Positions 44,315 to 53,665 of a stretch of 64,000 nt of DNA are shown here, piece after piece; position 1 is the stretch's first letter, and every line of letters begins with the position of its first letter. The DNA comes from Bacillota bacterium (lineage in GTDB: Bacteria > Bacillota > DTU025 > MWDF01). The notes beneath the pieces are model-generated. The model was not told where the DNA came from. It searched no databases and saw only the letters and a list, made by a program, of their open reading frames with translations. The position numbers were made by a program, and so were the translations under genes. The stretch covers positions 1 through 64,000 of the forward strand of contig JAKQNF010000013.1 in assembly GCA_029565935.1 (NCBI GenBank), in the 5' to 3' direction.

Positions 44315-44321
44315 TAGTATT

Positions 44322-45233
44322 TTGGGCTATGGGCCTGAGATAAAGGAATACTCAGATTGCAGGATATGCCCCAGGGAATGCGGAGCCGACAGGAATGCCG
44401 GCTCCTATGGATATTGTATGTCATCTGCTTTACCGAGGATAGCGCAGTACGGCGCACATAGATGGGAAGAACCGCCGATCAGCGGCACTAAAGGATCAGG
44501 GACGGTGTTCTTCTCAGGGTGCAACCTCAAGTGCATCTATTGCCAGAATATGGAGATATCCCGCATAGAGACGGGACTTCAAGTAGATGTAGACAGGCTG
44601 ATAAGCATTTTCCTAGAACTAGGGAGAAACTGCCATAACATTAACCTGGTCACTTCCGCGCACTTTCTTCCTACTGTCATCAGGGCCATATTGGGGGCGA
44701 AAGAAAAAGGCCTTTCGGTGCCCATAGTGTACAACACCAGCTCATACGAGAAACTATCGGCCATAAAGGCCCTAAAAGGGCTGGTCGACATATACTTGCC
44801 CGATATCAAGTACCGCTCATCTAGATTGGGGAGAGTACTCTCCAACGCGCCGGATTATTTCGACGTGGCGTCAGCGGCCGTAGTTGAGATGCTAGATCAG
44901 GTGGGCCATTTGGCAATCGACAGCGAGGGCATAGCGAGGAAAGGCCTGCTCATAAGGCATCTTGTGATTCCGGGCGAAACAGAGGATTCATTCCGGGTAT
45001 TAGAGTGGATAAGGGATAATGTCGGCAAGTACGCTCACTTGAGCATAATGTCCCAGTATACGCCTGAATATGTCAGGGAAAAAGAATCCCCCTATGCCAG
45101 GAGGGTTTCTCCCCAAGAGTACGAAGCCGTATTGGACAAGGCGGTCGACCTTGGATTATGCAATGTTTTCACGCAGGACATATCATCATCTTCTACGGCC
45201 TACGTTCCTGAATTTGACCAGCTGCGCAGATAA
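44322..45233 (+). CDS. radical SAM protein, PflA/AmmeMemoRadiSam-like
   Basis: The iron-sulfur motif CNLKCIYCQN (CxxxCxxC) follows GTVFFSGC, the arrangement of pyruvate-formate-lyase-activase-like radical SAM proteins. An additional cysteine-rich leader, CRICPRECGADR, precedes it near residue 12. The C-terminus (MSQYTPEYVR, TQDISSSS) is also typical. Target unknown; no glycyl radical enzyme is in the window. The start is uncertain: TTG 44322 lies 12 bases after GAGGAGA, while the longer ORF would overlap pepT. Confidence 0.85.
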   Translation: MGYGPEIKEYSDCRICPRECGADRNAGSYGYCMSSALPRIAQYGAHRWEEPPISGTKGSGTVFFSGCNLKCIYCQNMEISRIETGLQVDVDRLISIFLELGRNCHNINLVTSAHFLPTVIRAILGAKEKGLSVPIVYNTSSYEKLSAIKALKGLVDIYLPDIKYRSSRLGRVLSNAPDYFDVASAAVVEMLDQVGHLAIDSEGIARKGLLIRHLVIPGETEDSFRVLEWIRDNVGKYAHLSIMSQYTPEYVREKESPYARRVSPQEYEAVLDKAVDLGLCNVFTQDISSSSTAYVPEFDQLRR

Positions 45234-45319
45234 CCATCCTTTAGGCAAGCAACATCAACTAAAAGGAGAATGGCTGAGTGTACTCCAGGAAAGGATAATC
45301 GCCTTGGAGGTCGATTCTC

Positions 45320-45958
45320 ATGCATTCCATAGTCCTTGACGGTGTCAGCTTCCACTATCGTGATGCTTTCGGCAGACGGGCGAACGAAGGCATCGTAGGC
45401 GTGAACTTGTCACTGGAGCAAGGTAAGGTGACCTGCCTGCTGGGCGCGAATGGCAGCGGCAAGTCGACGATAATCAAACTGGTATTAGGATTCGCTTACC
45501 CTACAGATGGCAGAATCTTCAAGCCCAGGAACATGAGGTTCTCATACATAGGTGATGGAGGCCGAAGCCTCTATTCGTACATGAACCTTGATGAGAACGT
45601 AAGGTATTCTTACGCATTACGCGGCATCGCCCTGAGGAACGGCCATGACGAAGAACTAGAGAGGCTTTCCAGGCTCTTCGGGCTGATCGATGGCGGGATG
45701 AAGGTATCGGCGATGTCCAGAGGCATGAGGCAGAAGGCGGCTATCATATGCGCGTTGCTCCTGCCGCACGACTTCCTGATTGCCGACGAGCCCACGCTTG
45801 GCCTTGACGGGCCTTCGCAGATGGAGTTCGAAAGCATCCTAAGATGCGAAGTAGGTCTCGGTCGGGGAGTGTGTCTTTCCACCAACGACATGCCGATGGC
45901 CCGCAGGATATCCGATAGGATGATGTTCATCGAGGGCGGAAGACTCATCGAGAGGTGA
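45320..45958 (+). CDS. ABC transporter ATPase (ABC-2 exporter)
   Basis: A 212-residue ATPase with Walker A LGANGSGKSTI, a variant signature MSRGMRQKAAI in place of LSGGQ, and Walker B FLIADEPTLGLDG. This variant is common in ATPases of ABC-2 exporters for drugs, peptides or lipids. GGAGG precedes the ATG at normal distance. It is followed after six bases by a matching membrane subunit. The substrate is not deducible. Confidence 0.88.
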   Translation: MHSIVLDGVSFHYRDAFGRRANEGIVGVNLSLEQGKVTCLLGANGSGKSTIIKLVLGFAYPTDGRIFKPRNMRFSYIGDGGRSLYSYMNLDENVRYSYALRGIALRNGHDEELERLSRLFGLIDGGMKVSAMSRGMRQKAAIICALLLPHDFLIADEPTLGLDGPSQMEFESILRCEVGLGRGVCLSTNDMPMARRISDRMMFIEGGRLIER

Positions 45959-45964
45959 ACTACC

Positions 45965-46699
45965 ATGAGGTTGATTGGTTTCGAGCTGTCGTCGATGTTC
46001 AAGAGGAGGATAAAGAACCCGCTGGGCCTCGTATTTGAAGGAATGACGGTGGGCTGTTTCTTACTGTTGATAGAGAAGGTGCTCGGTGATTCAGGAGATG
46101 CGGCAATCGCCGTAAAGCAGGTGATGCTCATATCGTCCGTGCTGGCGCTGCCTGCTTTACAAGGACTGTACAGGATGATGTCGGAGGAGCTTTCATCAGG
46201 GACAGCAGAAGCGCTGTTCCAAGTGGAGAAAGGCCCACTCTATGCGCTTCTTGCAAGGGATGCAAGCTCTGTCGCGTCGATGCTTCTCATCATGCCGTTC
46301 GTTTTGATACCGATGCGCCTATCAGATTGCTTCGATGCTGCATTATTCGCCAAATATGCCTTTCCGGTCCTACTGATGAGGATTGGGATGCTCGGTATGG
46401 GCTTGATCTTAGGGTCACTTACCTTGCTGTTCAGGAGAACAGCAACGGTTGTGAACGTATCTAGCATAATAATGGTCGTCACTTCGCTCGGGGTCGGAAT
46501 CGGCAAGGGTTTCCTAAACATACTAGCCAGGATGACTCCGAATGGCCTTCTGGCGGTGATGATGCAAAACGGCGGAAATCCATCTGGTATGCTCCTGCCG
46601 TTGTCCTTGGTGTCTGCTCTATGGATTGCCTTTGGCCTTTTAGCTTATAATCTCTCAGTAAGGAGGGCGAAGAGGTTCGGCTTCCTTATAAGTAACTGA
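45965..46699 (+). CDS. ABC-2-type membrane subunit
   Basis: The 244-residue protein has six hydrophobic segments (around 22-38, 55-70, 98-118, 128-152, 160-182 and 212-232) and a short amphipathic N-terminus, as in ABC-2 permeases. Start ATG 45965 follows GAGAGGTGAAC and is six bases from the ATPase stop, so the two form one transporter. Family assignment rests on topology and on the neighbour rather than on a motif. Confidence 0.75.
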   Translation: MRLIGFELSSMFKRRIKNPLGLVFEGMTVGCFLLLIEKVLGDSGDAAIAVKQVMLISSVLALPALQGLYRMMSEELSSGTAEALFQVEKGPLYALLARDASSVASMLLIMPFVLIPMRLSDCFDAALFAKYAFPVLLMRIGMLGMGLILGSLTLLFRRTATVVNVSSIIMVVTSLGVGIGKGFLNILARMTPNGLLAVMMQNGGNPSGMLLPLSLVSALWIAFGLLAYNLSVRRAKRFGFLISN

Positions 46700-46712
46700 T
46701 TTGAGGTGTCAA

Positions 46713-47375
46713 ATGCACGAGTTGCCCAAGTTGTTCTGTTTTGACATGGATGGCACTCTTACGAGGATAGCCAGTTCATGGGAATATCTGAGCAGGAAGC
46801 TAGGAATATGGGACGATAACGCGGAGCACCATCTTACAGCGTTCATTGAAGGCAGGATCGATTATATGGAGTTCTGCAGGCTAGATGCCATGGTGTTGAA
46901 GGGCCTCCCCAGCAAATCCGTCTACGAAGCCATAGCCGGCATAGAGATAGATAGCGGAGTGGGGGCATTGGTTAGTCATTTACGTGAAAGAGGAGTCAAG
47001 CTTGCCCTGATATCATCGGGGCTCAGCATACTTGCGGACAGAGTGATGCAAATCGCCCGTTTTGATTACGTATTCGCAAACGAGCTTGAAGTAGCCGACG
47101 GGATGATGACAGGGGGAGTCAAGGTAAACGTATCGATTGACGATCCTTACATGACCAAGAAGGCCATCGTAACGCGAATCGCCAAGACCAACGGCCTATC
47201 TCGCTCTGAGATCGCTGCCGTTGGCGATAACTGGGGAGACCATGGCATGATAGAAGAGGCGGCGACGAAGTTCTTCGTCGACCGCCTTCAAGGTGAAACG
47301 GACAAAGCTAAGTCCGTGTTCGAGGATATTGTTATCGTCAGTAATATGGAGGATATCCGCAGATATTACTCCTAG
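46713..47375 (+). CDS. HAD-family phosphatase, SerB-like
   Basis: Motif I FDMDGTLTR carries both catalytic aspartates, motif II is ISSGL and the terminal motif is VAVGDNWGDHGMI. The cap between motifs I and II (about 25-75) is the helical type of phosphoserine-phosphatase-like HAD-IB enzymes. Substrate could be phosphoserine or another small phosphate ester. ATG 46713, six bases behind GAGGTG, is preferred. It is the last gene of the plus-strand run; its end is ten bases from the convergent exporter gene, with no terminator seen. Confidence 0.85.
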   Translation: MHELPKLFCFDMDGTLTRIASSWEYLSRKLGIWDDNAEHHLTAFIEGRIDYMEFCRLDAMVLKGLPSKSVYEAIAGIEIDSGVGALVSHLRERGVKLALISSGLSILADRVMQIARFDYVFANELEVADGMMTGGVKVNVSIDDPYMTKKAIVTRIAKTNGLSRSEIAAVGDNWGDHGMIEEAATKFFVDRLQGETDKAKSVFEDIVIVSNMEDIRRYYS

Positions 47376-47384
47376 AGGGCTCCA

Positions 47385-49544
47385 TCAGGATTTCTCATCC
47401 AGTACCGCGAAGCTTCCTTCTTGGGAGGCTTCTCTTTTTGCTTCGGCCTCGATGAAGCTCTCCTTGTACTGAAGCTGGTATAGACCGTGGTATATCCCTT
47501 TCTGGGCGAGCAGCTCCTGATGAGTGCCGCTTTCTCGGATCTTCCCCTTGTGAAGCACTATGATCCTGTCCGCATGCTGGATGGTCGAGAGCCTGTGTGC
47601 GATCACGATCGTGGTCCTGCCCTTCATCAGCTTGGGAAGCGCGTCCTGTATGAGGGCCTCTGTCTCGGTATCTATGTTGGCGGTAGCCTCATCGAGCACC
47701 AGGACCGAAGGATCGAACGCCAGGGCCCTTGCGAACGCCAGCAACTGCCTCTGACCGGCTGATAGTGTCGAGCCCCTCTCTGTGACTTTCGCATCGTATC
47801 CGCCAGGCAGCCTGGAGATGAAGTTGTCAGCGTTGACATACGTCGATACCCTGCGCACGTCCTCATCGGATATCTTGTCATTGTTCAGCCTGATGTTAGT
47901 CTTTATGTCGCCGGTGAACAAGAACACGTCCTGGAATACGGTCGAGATGTTTCTGCGCAGCTCCTCCAGGGGGATCTTCCTTATGTCGATCCCGTCTATC
48001 AGTATGCTGCCCTTCTGAATGTCGTAATACCTGCTCATCAGATTGATGATTGATGTCTTGCCGGCTCCTGTGGCCCCTACGAAGGCTACCATCTGGCCCG
48101 GTTCGATCGTGAAGCTCACATCCCTTAGGACCCATTCCTCATCGACGTACGCAAACCACACGTTCTTGAACTCTATCTTGCCTATGATCTTCTCTACGTG
48201 CGTGCACGAGTCGGCGTTGATGATCTCCGGCTTCTTGTCGAGCAACTGGAATATCCTCTCGGACGAGGCCATTGCTGCTTGCAGGATGTTGTACTTCTCA
48301 GCCATCTCGTTTATAGGATTGAAGAACTGGCGGACATAGTTGATGAAGGCGTAGAAGACACCTATCTGCACGATCCCTGACATGACGCCCTTTGAGCCGT
48401 ACCATATCATGAGCGTCAGCGACATGGAGAATATGAACTCCATCGTAGGCCTGAAAATCGCATAGACCATCGTTTCCCGCAGGCCCGACTTGTAGTAGAC
48501 CGAGTTGATCTTGTCGAATTCGTCATGCATGCGGCCTTCCACGCTGAACAGGTGTATTATCTTCATGCCGCTGATGTTCTCTGCGAGCGTTGCGTTTATC
48601 CTTGCCAGCGCCACCCTGATCTTCCTATAAGCGTCCATCGCATATTTCCTAAAAAGCATGGTGGCCACGAAGATGAGTGGCAGCAGCATATATGACACCA
48701 AAGCAAGGCGGTAGTCCAGCTTGAGCATCACTATGATTATCCCGACGACCATGAAGACGTCCTTGAACAGGTTCACAAGGACGCTGGTGTACATCTCTAT
48801 AAGCGTATCCGTGTCATTCGTCACCCTCGTGACCAATCTTCCTACAGGGTTCCTGTCGAGGTATGACATGTCGTGGTTCATGACGTGGCTGAATATCTGC
48901 CTCCTCATGTTGTATACGATGTTCTGGCCCACCCAGTTGAGCAGCATTATCTCGTAATAAGTGAGCAAGAACCCTACCAGGCCCGTTATCAGGATGAGGA
49001 TCGCGATATCCCTTATCCGCTTGCTGTCGTATTCCTTATACTGCTGCATGACAGACTTATCCATCACGGTAGCGGCGTATTCGTTGCCCTTCGTATCCTT
49101 TGCGCTGATCTCTCCCGAAGGGCTGGTTGAGAGCGTAAGGTCGTGGGTCAGCACGATTCCTTCGATTACTACGGGCGTCTTCTGGACGTTCATTATCGTC
49201 ACACGTGGAAGGTTCTCCGTCAGGCCCTTGTCTGCCCTCTTAAGCAGCGCGGACCTTACATAGACCTTGCCTTCGACCTCGATGACGTAATCATCGTTCA
49301 CATAAGCCGGGATTGTCTGCCTATCGGGGAACTCGTATACCGCCGAACCGGTACCTATTATGTTGTCGTCTATCGCTACTTTGAGGAGGTACGGCCTAAC
49401 CAGGCTGGTCCCCGTGATGCCCAGAAGCATCACAAGGCCCAGCAGAAGATACAGGAAATAGGGCCTGGCATAACCTACGAGGCGGCGCATCAGCGCAGCA
49501 TCATAAGCTTTCCCCAGTACTTCCTCTTCATGATAATTGGCCAT
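47385..49544 (-). CDS. ABC exporter half-transporter with canonical ATPase site
   Basis: A 719-residue membrane-ATPase fusion. The segment between TM1 and TM2 (about residues 55-175) is an unusually long external domain rich in strands (VEGKVYVRSALLKRADKG), as in the larger subunit of heterodimeric exporters. The ATPase has Walker A GATGAGKTS, signature LSAGQRQLLAFARAL and Walker B VLVLDEATANID with the catalytic glutamate. It is encoded 20 bases after its partner. Likely exports drugs or lipids. Confidence 0.9.
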   Translation of the reverse strand: MANYHEEEVLGKAYDAALMRRLVGYARPYFLYLLLGLVMLLGITGTSLVRPYLLKVAIDDNIIGTGSAVYEFPDRQTIPAYVNDDYVIEVEGKVYVRSALLKRADKGLTENLPRVTIMNVQKTPVVIEGIVLTHDLTLSTSPSGEISAKDTKGNEYAATVMDKSVMQQYKEYDSKRIRDIAILILITGLVGFLLTYYEIMLLNWVGQNIVYNMRRQIFSHVMNHDMSYLDRNPVGRLVTRVTNDTDTLIEMYTSVLVNLFKDVFMVVGIIIVMLKLDYRLALVSYMLLPLIFVATMLFRKYAMDAYRKIRVALARINATLAENISGMKIIHLFSVEGRMHDEFDKINSVYYKSGLRETMVYAIFRPTMEFIFSMSLTLMIWYGSKGVMSGIVQIGVFYAFINYVRQFFNPINEMAEKYNILQAAMASSERIFQLLDKKPEIINADSCTHVEKIIGKIEFKNVWFAYVDEEWVLRDVSFTIEPGQMVAFVGATGAGKTSIINLMSRYYDIQKGSILIDGIDIRKIPLEELRRNISTVFQDVFLFTGDIKTNIRLNNDKISDEDVRRVSTYVNADNFISRLPGGYDAKVTERGSTLSAGQRQLLAFARALAFDPSVLVLDEATANIDTETEALIQDALPKLMKGRTTIVIAHRLSTIQHADRIIVLHKGKIRESGTHQELLAQKGIYHGLYQLQYKESFIEAEAKREASQEGSFAVLDEKS

Positions 49545-49564
49545 ACTTGCACATCCCAGGCCGC

Positions 49565-51316
49565 CTAAAGCGCGGCCAGCTCCTCTTCAAGAAGTTGTCT
49601 GCTATACATGTCGGCATAGGTGCCTCCGAGCTCCACCAATTCGTCATGGCGCCCTCTTTCTATCACATCGCCATCGTCGAGAACGATGATCTCATCAGCA
49701 TGCTTTATCGTGGAGATCCTGTGGGAAATTATTATGCTCGTGTGGCCCTTCAGCTCTTCACCAAGTGCAGTCAGGATGCTCTCCTCGGTCTGCGTGTCTA
49801 CCGCGGACAGGCAGTCGTCAAGTATAACGATCCTGGGCCTGTGGATAAGGGCTCTTGCGATGGCCACCCTCTGTTTCTGCCCACCCGAGAGCGTGACTCC
49901 GCGTTCTCCCACCATCGTACCGAACTTCGCCGGGAACTCGATTATGTCATCGTATATGTGCGCTATCTTCGCATACCTCTCGACCTCGGCATCGCTCAGG
50001 TCATGGTCCGAAAAGGCTATGTTGTCCCTTATCGTCGTCGAGAACAAGAACGATTCCTGCGGTACGCAGCCTATCTGCTTCCTAAGCGTGGACACAGGGA
50101 TCTTGTTGATGTCCACTCCGTCTATGAACACTGTGCCTTCCGGCGGATTGTACAGCCTCGTAAGCACAGATGCCAGGCTGGACTTGCCGCTTCCCAGACG
50201 GCCGACTATGGCAAGCACCTGACCTGCTTTGACGTCTGCGCTGAGGTGCTTTATCACGGGCCTTGTCCCGTCTGGCTCATAGCTGAACGTAAGGTCTTCT
50301 ATCCTTATGCTGCCCTTGAACTCGAAATGCCCCACCGAATCGGGAGCATCCTTTATATCGGGCACTTCCATGAATATCTTGTTGAGCCTAGCGGCCGAGG
50401 CCATGCCCCTCTGGATGATGTTGATCACCCAGCCCATGCCGATCATCGGCCATACGAGCGAACCGAGGTAGCTGTAGAACATTACGAAGGAACCGAGGGT
50501 TATCTCACCGTTCGCCACCATGGAGCCGCCCTTCCATATCGCTATCACGAACGCGAGCGTGGCGAACATGTTTATCATAGGGTCGAATACCGCATCTACC
50601 TTCATCAAAGCGACGTTCTTGTCGAAGTTCTTCTTCGCGGACTTCATGAAATTGTCCGTTTCAAGCTCTTCTTGTGCGAAACCCTTTATGACCCTGATTC
50701 CCGAGAAGCTCTCCTGGGCGCTGTCAGTAAGCTCGGAGAACGACTCCTGGACTTCCTTGAACCGCTTGTTGATCACCTTTCCGAAGAAGAACACGGCCAC
50801 GGCGATCATGGGGAAGGGCACGAGGCCCAGCAGCGCAAGCTTCGTAGGCACGCTGATGAAGAGCATGATCGTGGTCGCTATGGTAAGGAACAGGCTGTCG
50901 AACGTCAGCACCGTCCCTGAACCCAGACTCTCCCTTACGGCCCTGATGTCGTTCGTCGCGTGCGCCATAAGATCGCCGGTCTTGTTCTGCGTGTAGTACC
51001 TTTCCGACAGAGACATGAACTTGTCGAAAAGCATCTTGCGCATGTGGTAGTCGGCCTTCCTGGACGTCCTGTTCACGAACCAGCGCCACAGGAATCTGTT
51101 GACCATGGCGAAGGCGCCGACTGCAGTCAAGAGCCAAACATAACGCATGAGGCCCTTGTAGTCCATCGTACCGTTCGCCAGCCCGTCGGTAATGGGGCCC
51201 AGTATCCTGGGTACTATTACCTCGCATGCGTCCACCAATATAAGGAAAACAACCCCAAGCGCGTAGCGCCAGAGGTTCTTCTTTAGAAAGCCCTTTAAGA
51301 AAGCGTAATGCCTCAC
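49565..51316 (-). CDS. ABC exporter half-transporter with degenerate ATPase site
   Basis: The partner subunit has about 583 residues: six membrane helices and an ATPase with Walker A GRLGSGKSS, signature LSGGQKQRVAIARAL and Walker B IVILDDCLSAVD, where the catalytic glutamate is aspartate. This Glu-to-Asp change in one of two neighbouring subunits is the hallmark of heterodimeric exporters (TM287/288, LmrCD, BmrCD). I chose GTG 51316 (MRHYAFLK) behind GGGGGAT; ATG 51328 is an alternative. The listed 30-residue extension has no signal. Confidence 0.88.
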   Translation of the reverse strand: MRHYAFLKGFLKKNLWRYALGVVFLILVDACEVIVPRILGPITDGLANGTMDYKGLMRYVWLLTAVGAFAMVNRFLWRWFVNRTSRKADYHMRKMLFDKFMSLSERYYTQNKTGDLMAHATNDIRAVRESLGSGTVLTFDSLFLTIATTIMLFISVPTKLALLGLVPFPMIAVAVFFFGKVINKRFKEVQESFSELTDSAQESFSGIRVIKGFAQEELETDNFMKSAKKNFDKNVALMKVDAVFDPMINMFATLAFVIAIWKGGSMVANGEITLGSFVMFYSYLGSLVWPMIGMGWVINIIQRGMASAARLNKIFMEVPDIKDAPDSVGHFEFKGSIRIEDLTFSYEPDGTRPVIKHLSADVKAGQVLAIVGRLGSGKSSLASVLTRLYNPPEGTVFIDGVDINKIPVSTLRKQIGCVPQESFLFSTTIRDNIAFSDHDLSDAEVERYAKIAHIYDDIIEFPAKFGTMVGERGVTLSGGQKQRVAIARALIHRPRIVILDDCLSAVDTQTEESILTALGEELKGHTSIIISHRISTIKHADEIIVLDDGDVIERGRHDELVELGGTYADMYSRQLLEEELAAL

Positions 51317-51413
51317 GATATCCCCCATCACTTTAAATGGCAATTCAACATTATACAACCTTACATAGGGTTTTGCCAAAAATGTACAGCCATTTCTGCA
51401 CAATTCCTAGTAA

Positions 51414-51443
51414 AAAGCGCCCTTCGGTAAAGAAGGGCGCTTT
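51414..51443 (-). terminator. terminator of the peptide importer operon
   Basis: On the minus strand AAAGCGCCCTTC and GAAGGGCGCTTT form a 12-bp perfect stem with a six-base loop, and the tail extends to five T. It follows the permease gene ending at 51468. Confidence 0.88.
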
Positions 51444-51467
51444 CCGATCATCAACGCTAGGACCCTA

Positions 51468-52595
51468 TCAAAGCTTGGACCTCGGGTCGAAGGCGTCCCT
51501 CAAGCCATCGCCGAAAAGGTTGTAACATAGCACCGCAGCGAAAATGAAGACTCCCGCCAGCAGGTTCCATGGAGATTTGGCCAGCGTCTGCAGGTTCATT
51601 GCCGAAGACAGCATGTTCCCCCAGGAAGCATCTGGTTCCTGGATGCCCAAGCCGAGGAAGGACAGCCCGGATTCTCCCAGTATGTAACCAGGTATCGAAA
51701 GGGTCGCGCTCACGATTACGAACGACAGGGTGTTAGGCAATATGTGCTTCGTGATTATCCTCATATCGCTCGAACCTATGGCCCTTGCCGCCTGGACGTA
51801 TTCCCTGGTTCGTATCGAGAGCACCATACCCCTGATTATCCTCGCCATACCCGCCCAGCTGATGAAGCTCAAGATCGAGACGATCATGAAGTATCTCATC
51901 GTGGAGCTTATATCCCTAGGCAGCACGGCCGCCAGCGCCAAGAGCAGATAGAAACTCGGGATTGACATGATGATCTCGGCTACACGCATCATTATGTTGT
52001 CTATCCAGCCGCCGTAGTAGCCGGAAATGCCGCCGAAGAGCATGCCTATCGTCAGAGTTATCAGAATGCCCGCCCATCCTACGAACAGCGATGCCCTTCC
52101 TCCGTATAGGACCCTCGTAAAGTAGTCCCTGCCGTAGTCGTCGGAACCCATTATGAATATCAGGCCCTCTTCTCCGTCATCAGCACGGGCTCCATAAAGG
52201 TGGATATTGGACTTGATCCCCAGAAGGTCCCAGGTATTGCGCGGGTCGTCGCTCCTGGTGAAGAGCCTGACATAGAATTTCTTATCCCTGATTTCCTGGT
52301 ATTCTTGCGTCATCGGGTCGCTCATCTTCATCGCGTACACATACGGGCGGCTGAGCTTGCCGTTTTCGTCCTTCCAATATATCTTGCTCGGTGGTTGCAG
52401 ATAGTTGTTCCTCTGGGTGGTATGCATATGGTAAGGAGATAGGAAACCTGCGAAGATCACCGACAAGTACATGACAATTAGTATGTATGCCGAGACCATG
52501 GCTAGCTTGTGGCGTTTGAGCCTCATCCAGGCTATACGCCATGGAGACCTTACCTTCTCTCCGCTGTTTGCTTTAATGTCCTTCGTCTTGGCCAT
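51468..52595 (-). CDS. peptide/nickel-type ABC permease, DppC/OppC-like
   Basis: The 375-residue permease carries the EAA-type loop YVQAARAIGSSDMRIITKHI followed by LPNTLSFVI, and LGESGLSFLGLGIQEPDASWG typical of OppC/DppC. Between the first and second membrane helices is an enlarged external region of about 110 residues (QPPSKIYWKDENGKLSRPY onward), seen in a subset of this family. ATG 52595 lies behind GAGGGGG. It follows the OppB-like gene by 13 bases. A terminator comes next; no ATPase gene is attached. Confidence 0.88.
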   Translation of the reverse strand: MAKTKDIKANSGEKVRSPWRIAWMRLKRHKLAMVSAYILIVMYLSVIFAGFLSPYHMHTTQRNNYLQPPSKIYWKDENGKLSRPYVYAMKMSDPMTQEYQEIRDKKFYVRLFTRSDDPRNTWDLLGIKSNIHLYGARADDGEEGLIFIMGSDDYGRDYFTRVLYGGRASLFVGWAGILITLTIGMLFGGISGYYGGWIDNIMMRVAEIIMSIPSFYLLLALAAVLPRDISSTMRYFMIVSILSFISWAGMARIIRGMVLSIRTREYVQAARAIGSSDMRIITKHILPNTLSFVIVSATLSIPGYILGESGLSFLGLGIQEPDASWGNMLSSAMNLQTLAKSPWNLLAGVFIFAAVLCYNLFGDGLRDAFDPRSKL

Positions 52596-52608
52596 GATGC
52601 GCACCCCC

Positions 52609-53580
52609 TCACTGATACCTTATGCGCGGATCGGACAGCGCAAGCAGCACATCCGCGATAAGGTTGCCTAGTATCAGGAGTACGGCTCCCATGACCATGT
52701 TTCCCATCGCCAGGTATATGTCTTTCCTTTGGACGGCCTCGAGCATCATCTGTCCCATGCCGGGCCAGCTAATGATCGTCTCAGTGAGTGCGGCGCCAGA
52801 GAGCAGGCCTCCAAGCTGGAAGCCGAAGATCGTGATCAGCGGGTTGATCGCGTTCCTGACCGCGTGCTTCCATATGACCTTGCCCTCTGAAAGGCCTTTC
52901 GATCTGGCCGTAGTCACGTAATCCTGCCTTAGCACCTCAAGGAGGTTTCCTCTCATCTGCCTCATGAGGCCGGCCACTCCGCCGAAGCCCAATACTATGG
53001 TGGGGACCACAAGATGCCTGGCAAGGTCCACCACCTTCTCGGGGAATGTCATCCAGTCGAAGCCTATGGATGTCATGCCCCCTATAGGGAGGTTTGCGAA
53101 TCTTGTCGTGGCAATGAAGTACAGAAGCAGCAATGCCACGAAGAACGCCGGGGCGGAGATGCCCACGAAGGCGAATACCGTGAGGAGGCCGTCTATGAAC
53201 GTATATTTCTTGACGGCCGATATGACTCCGATCGGTATCGCGAACAGCCATGAGACTATCATGGACGTGACGGACAGCAGGAGCGTATTGAACATCCTTG
53301 TCTTTATGAGGAAAGAGACGGGGGCACGGTATGTGAACGAATATCCGAAGTTCCCCCTCAGAAGCTGGAACAGCCAGCGGAAGTACTGCTCGTATAGGGG
53401 TCTGTCGAGACCGAAGGAAGCTCTCATCTGCTCGATGGTCTCGGGCGAGTTTTCGGGGTTCATCCTCAGCACGGTGAGGAAATCCCCGGGCGCAAGGTTC
53501 ATCACAGCGAAGGCCAGGAGGCTGATTCCGAGGATTATCGGAACCAATCCAAGCAGCCTCCTAAGGATATACGCACCCAT
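52609..53580 (-). CDS. peptide/nickel-type ABC permease, DppB/OppB-like
   Basis: The 323-residue inner-membrane protein begins with YILRRLLGLVPIILGIS, has the NPENSPETIEQMRASFGLDR periplasmic segment, and the coupling loop YVTTARSKGLSEGKVIWKHA followed by VRNAINPLIT, all hallmarks of the OppB/DppB family. GGAGGTG precedes the ATG. It lies after the binding protein gene, with a hairpin between them, and before the OppC-like gene. Confidence 0.9.
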   Translation of the reverse strand: MGAYILRRLLGLVPIILGISLLAFAVMNLAPGDFLTVLRMNPENSPETIEQMRASFGLDRPLYEQYFRWLFQLLRGNFGYSFTYRAPVSFLIKTRMFNTLLLSVTSMIVSWLFAIPIGVISAVKKYTFIDGLLTVFAFVGISAPAFFVALLLLYFIATTRFANLPIGGMTSIGFDWMTFPEKVVDLARHLVVPTIVLGFGGVAGLMRQMRGNLLEVLRQDYVTTARSKGLSEGKVIWKHAVRNAINPLITIFGFQLGGLLSGAALTETIISWPGMGQMMLEAVQRKDIYLAMGNMVMGAVLLILGNLIADVLLALSDPRIRYQ

Positions 53581-53612
53581 TGGGCACCTCCATAATGCCG
53601 CCTTGAAGGTTA

Positions 53613-53636
53613 GGGGACCGGCCGAAGCCGGCCCCC
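53613..53636 (-). other. stem-loop between binding-protein and permease genes
   Basis: GGGGACCGGC and GCCGGCCCCC enclose CGAA, with one mismatch in ten pairs. No T-tract follows on the minus strand. Position mirrors the malE-malF hairpin. Confidence 0.7.
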
Positions 53637-53665
53637 GTCACGCCTTACAGACAGCTTTGTCGAAG

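Noticed and set aside
45270-45332. 20-codon ORF before the ABC ATPase gene
   Set aside because: The AAGGAG site is only one base from the ATG, and the frame overlaps the real ATPase start; coding is unlikely.
49547-50920. 457-codon plus-strand ORF
   Set aside because: Antisense shadow of the ABC exporter gene, rich in His, Arg and Tyr as expected from reversed GC-rich codons.
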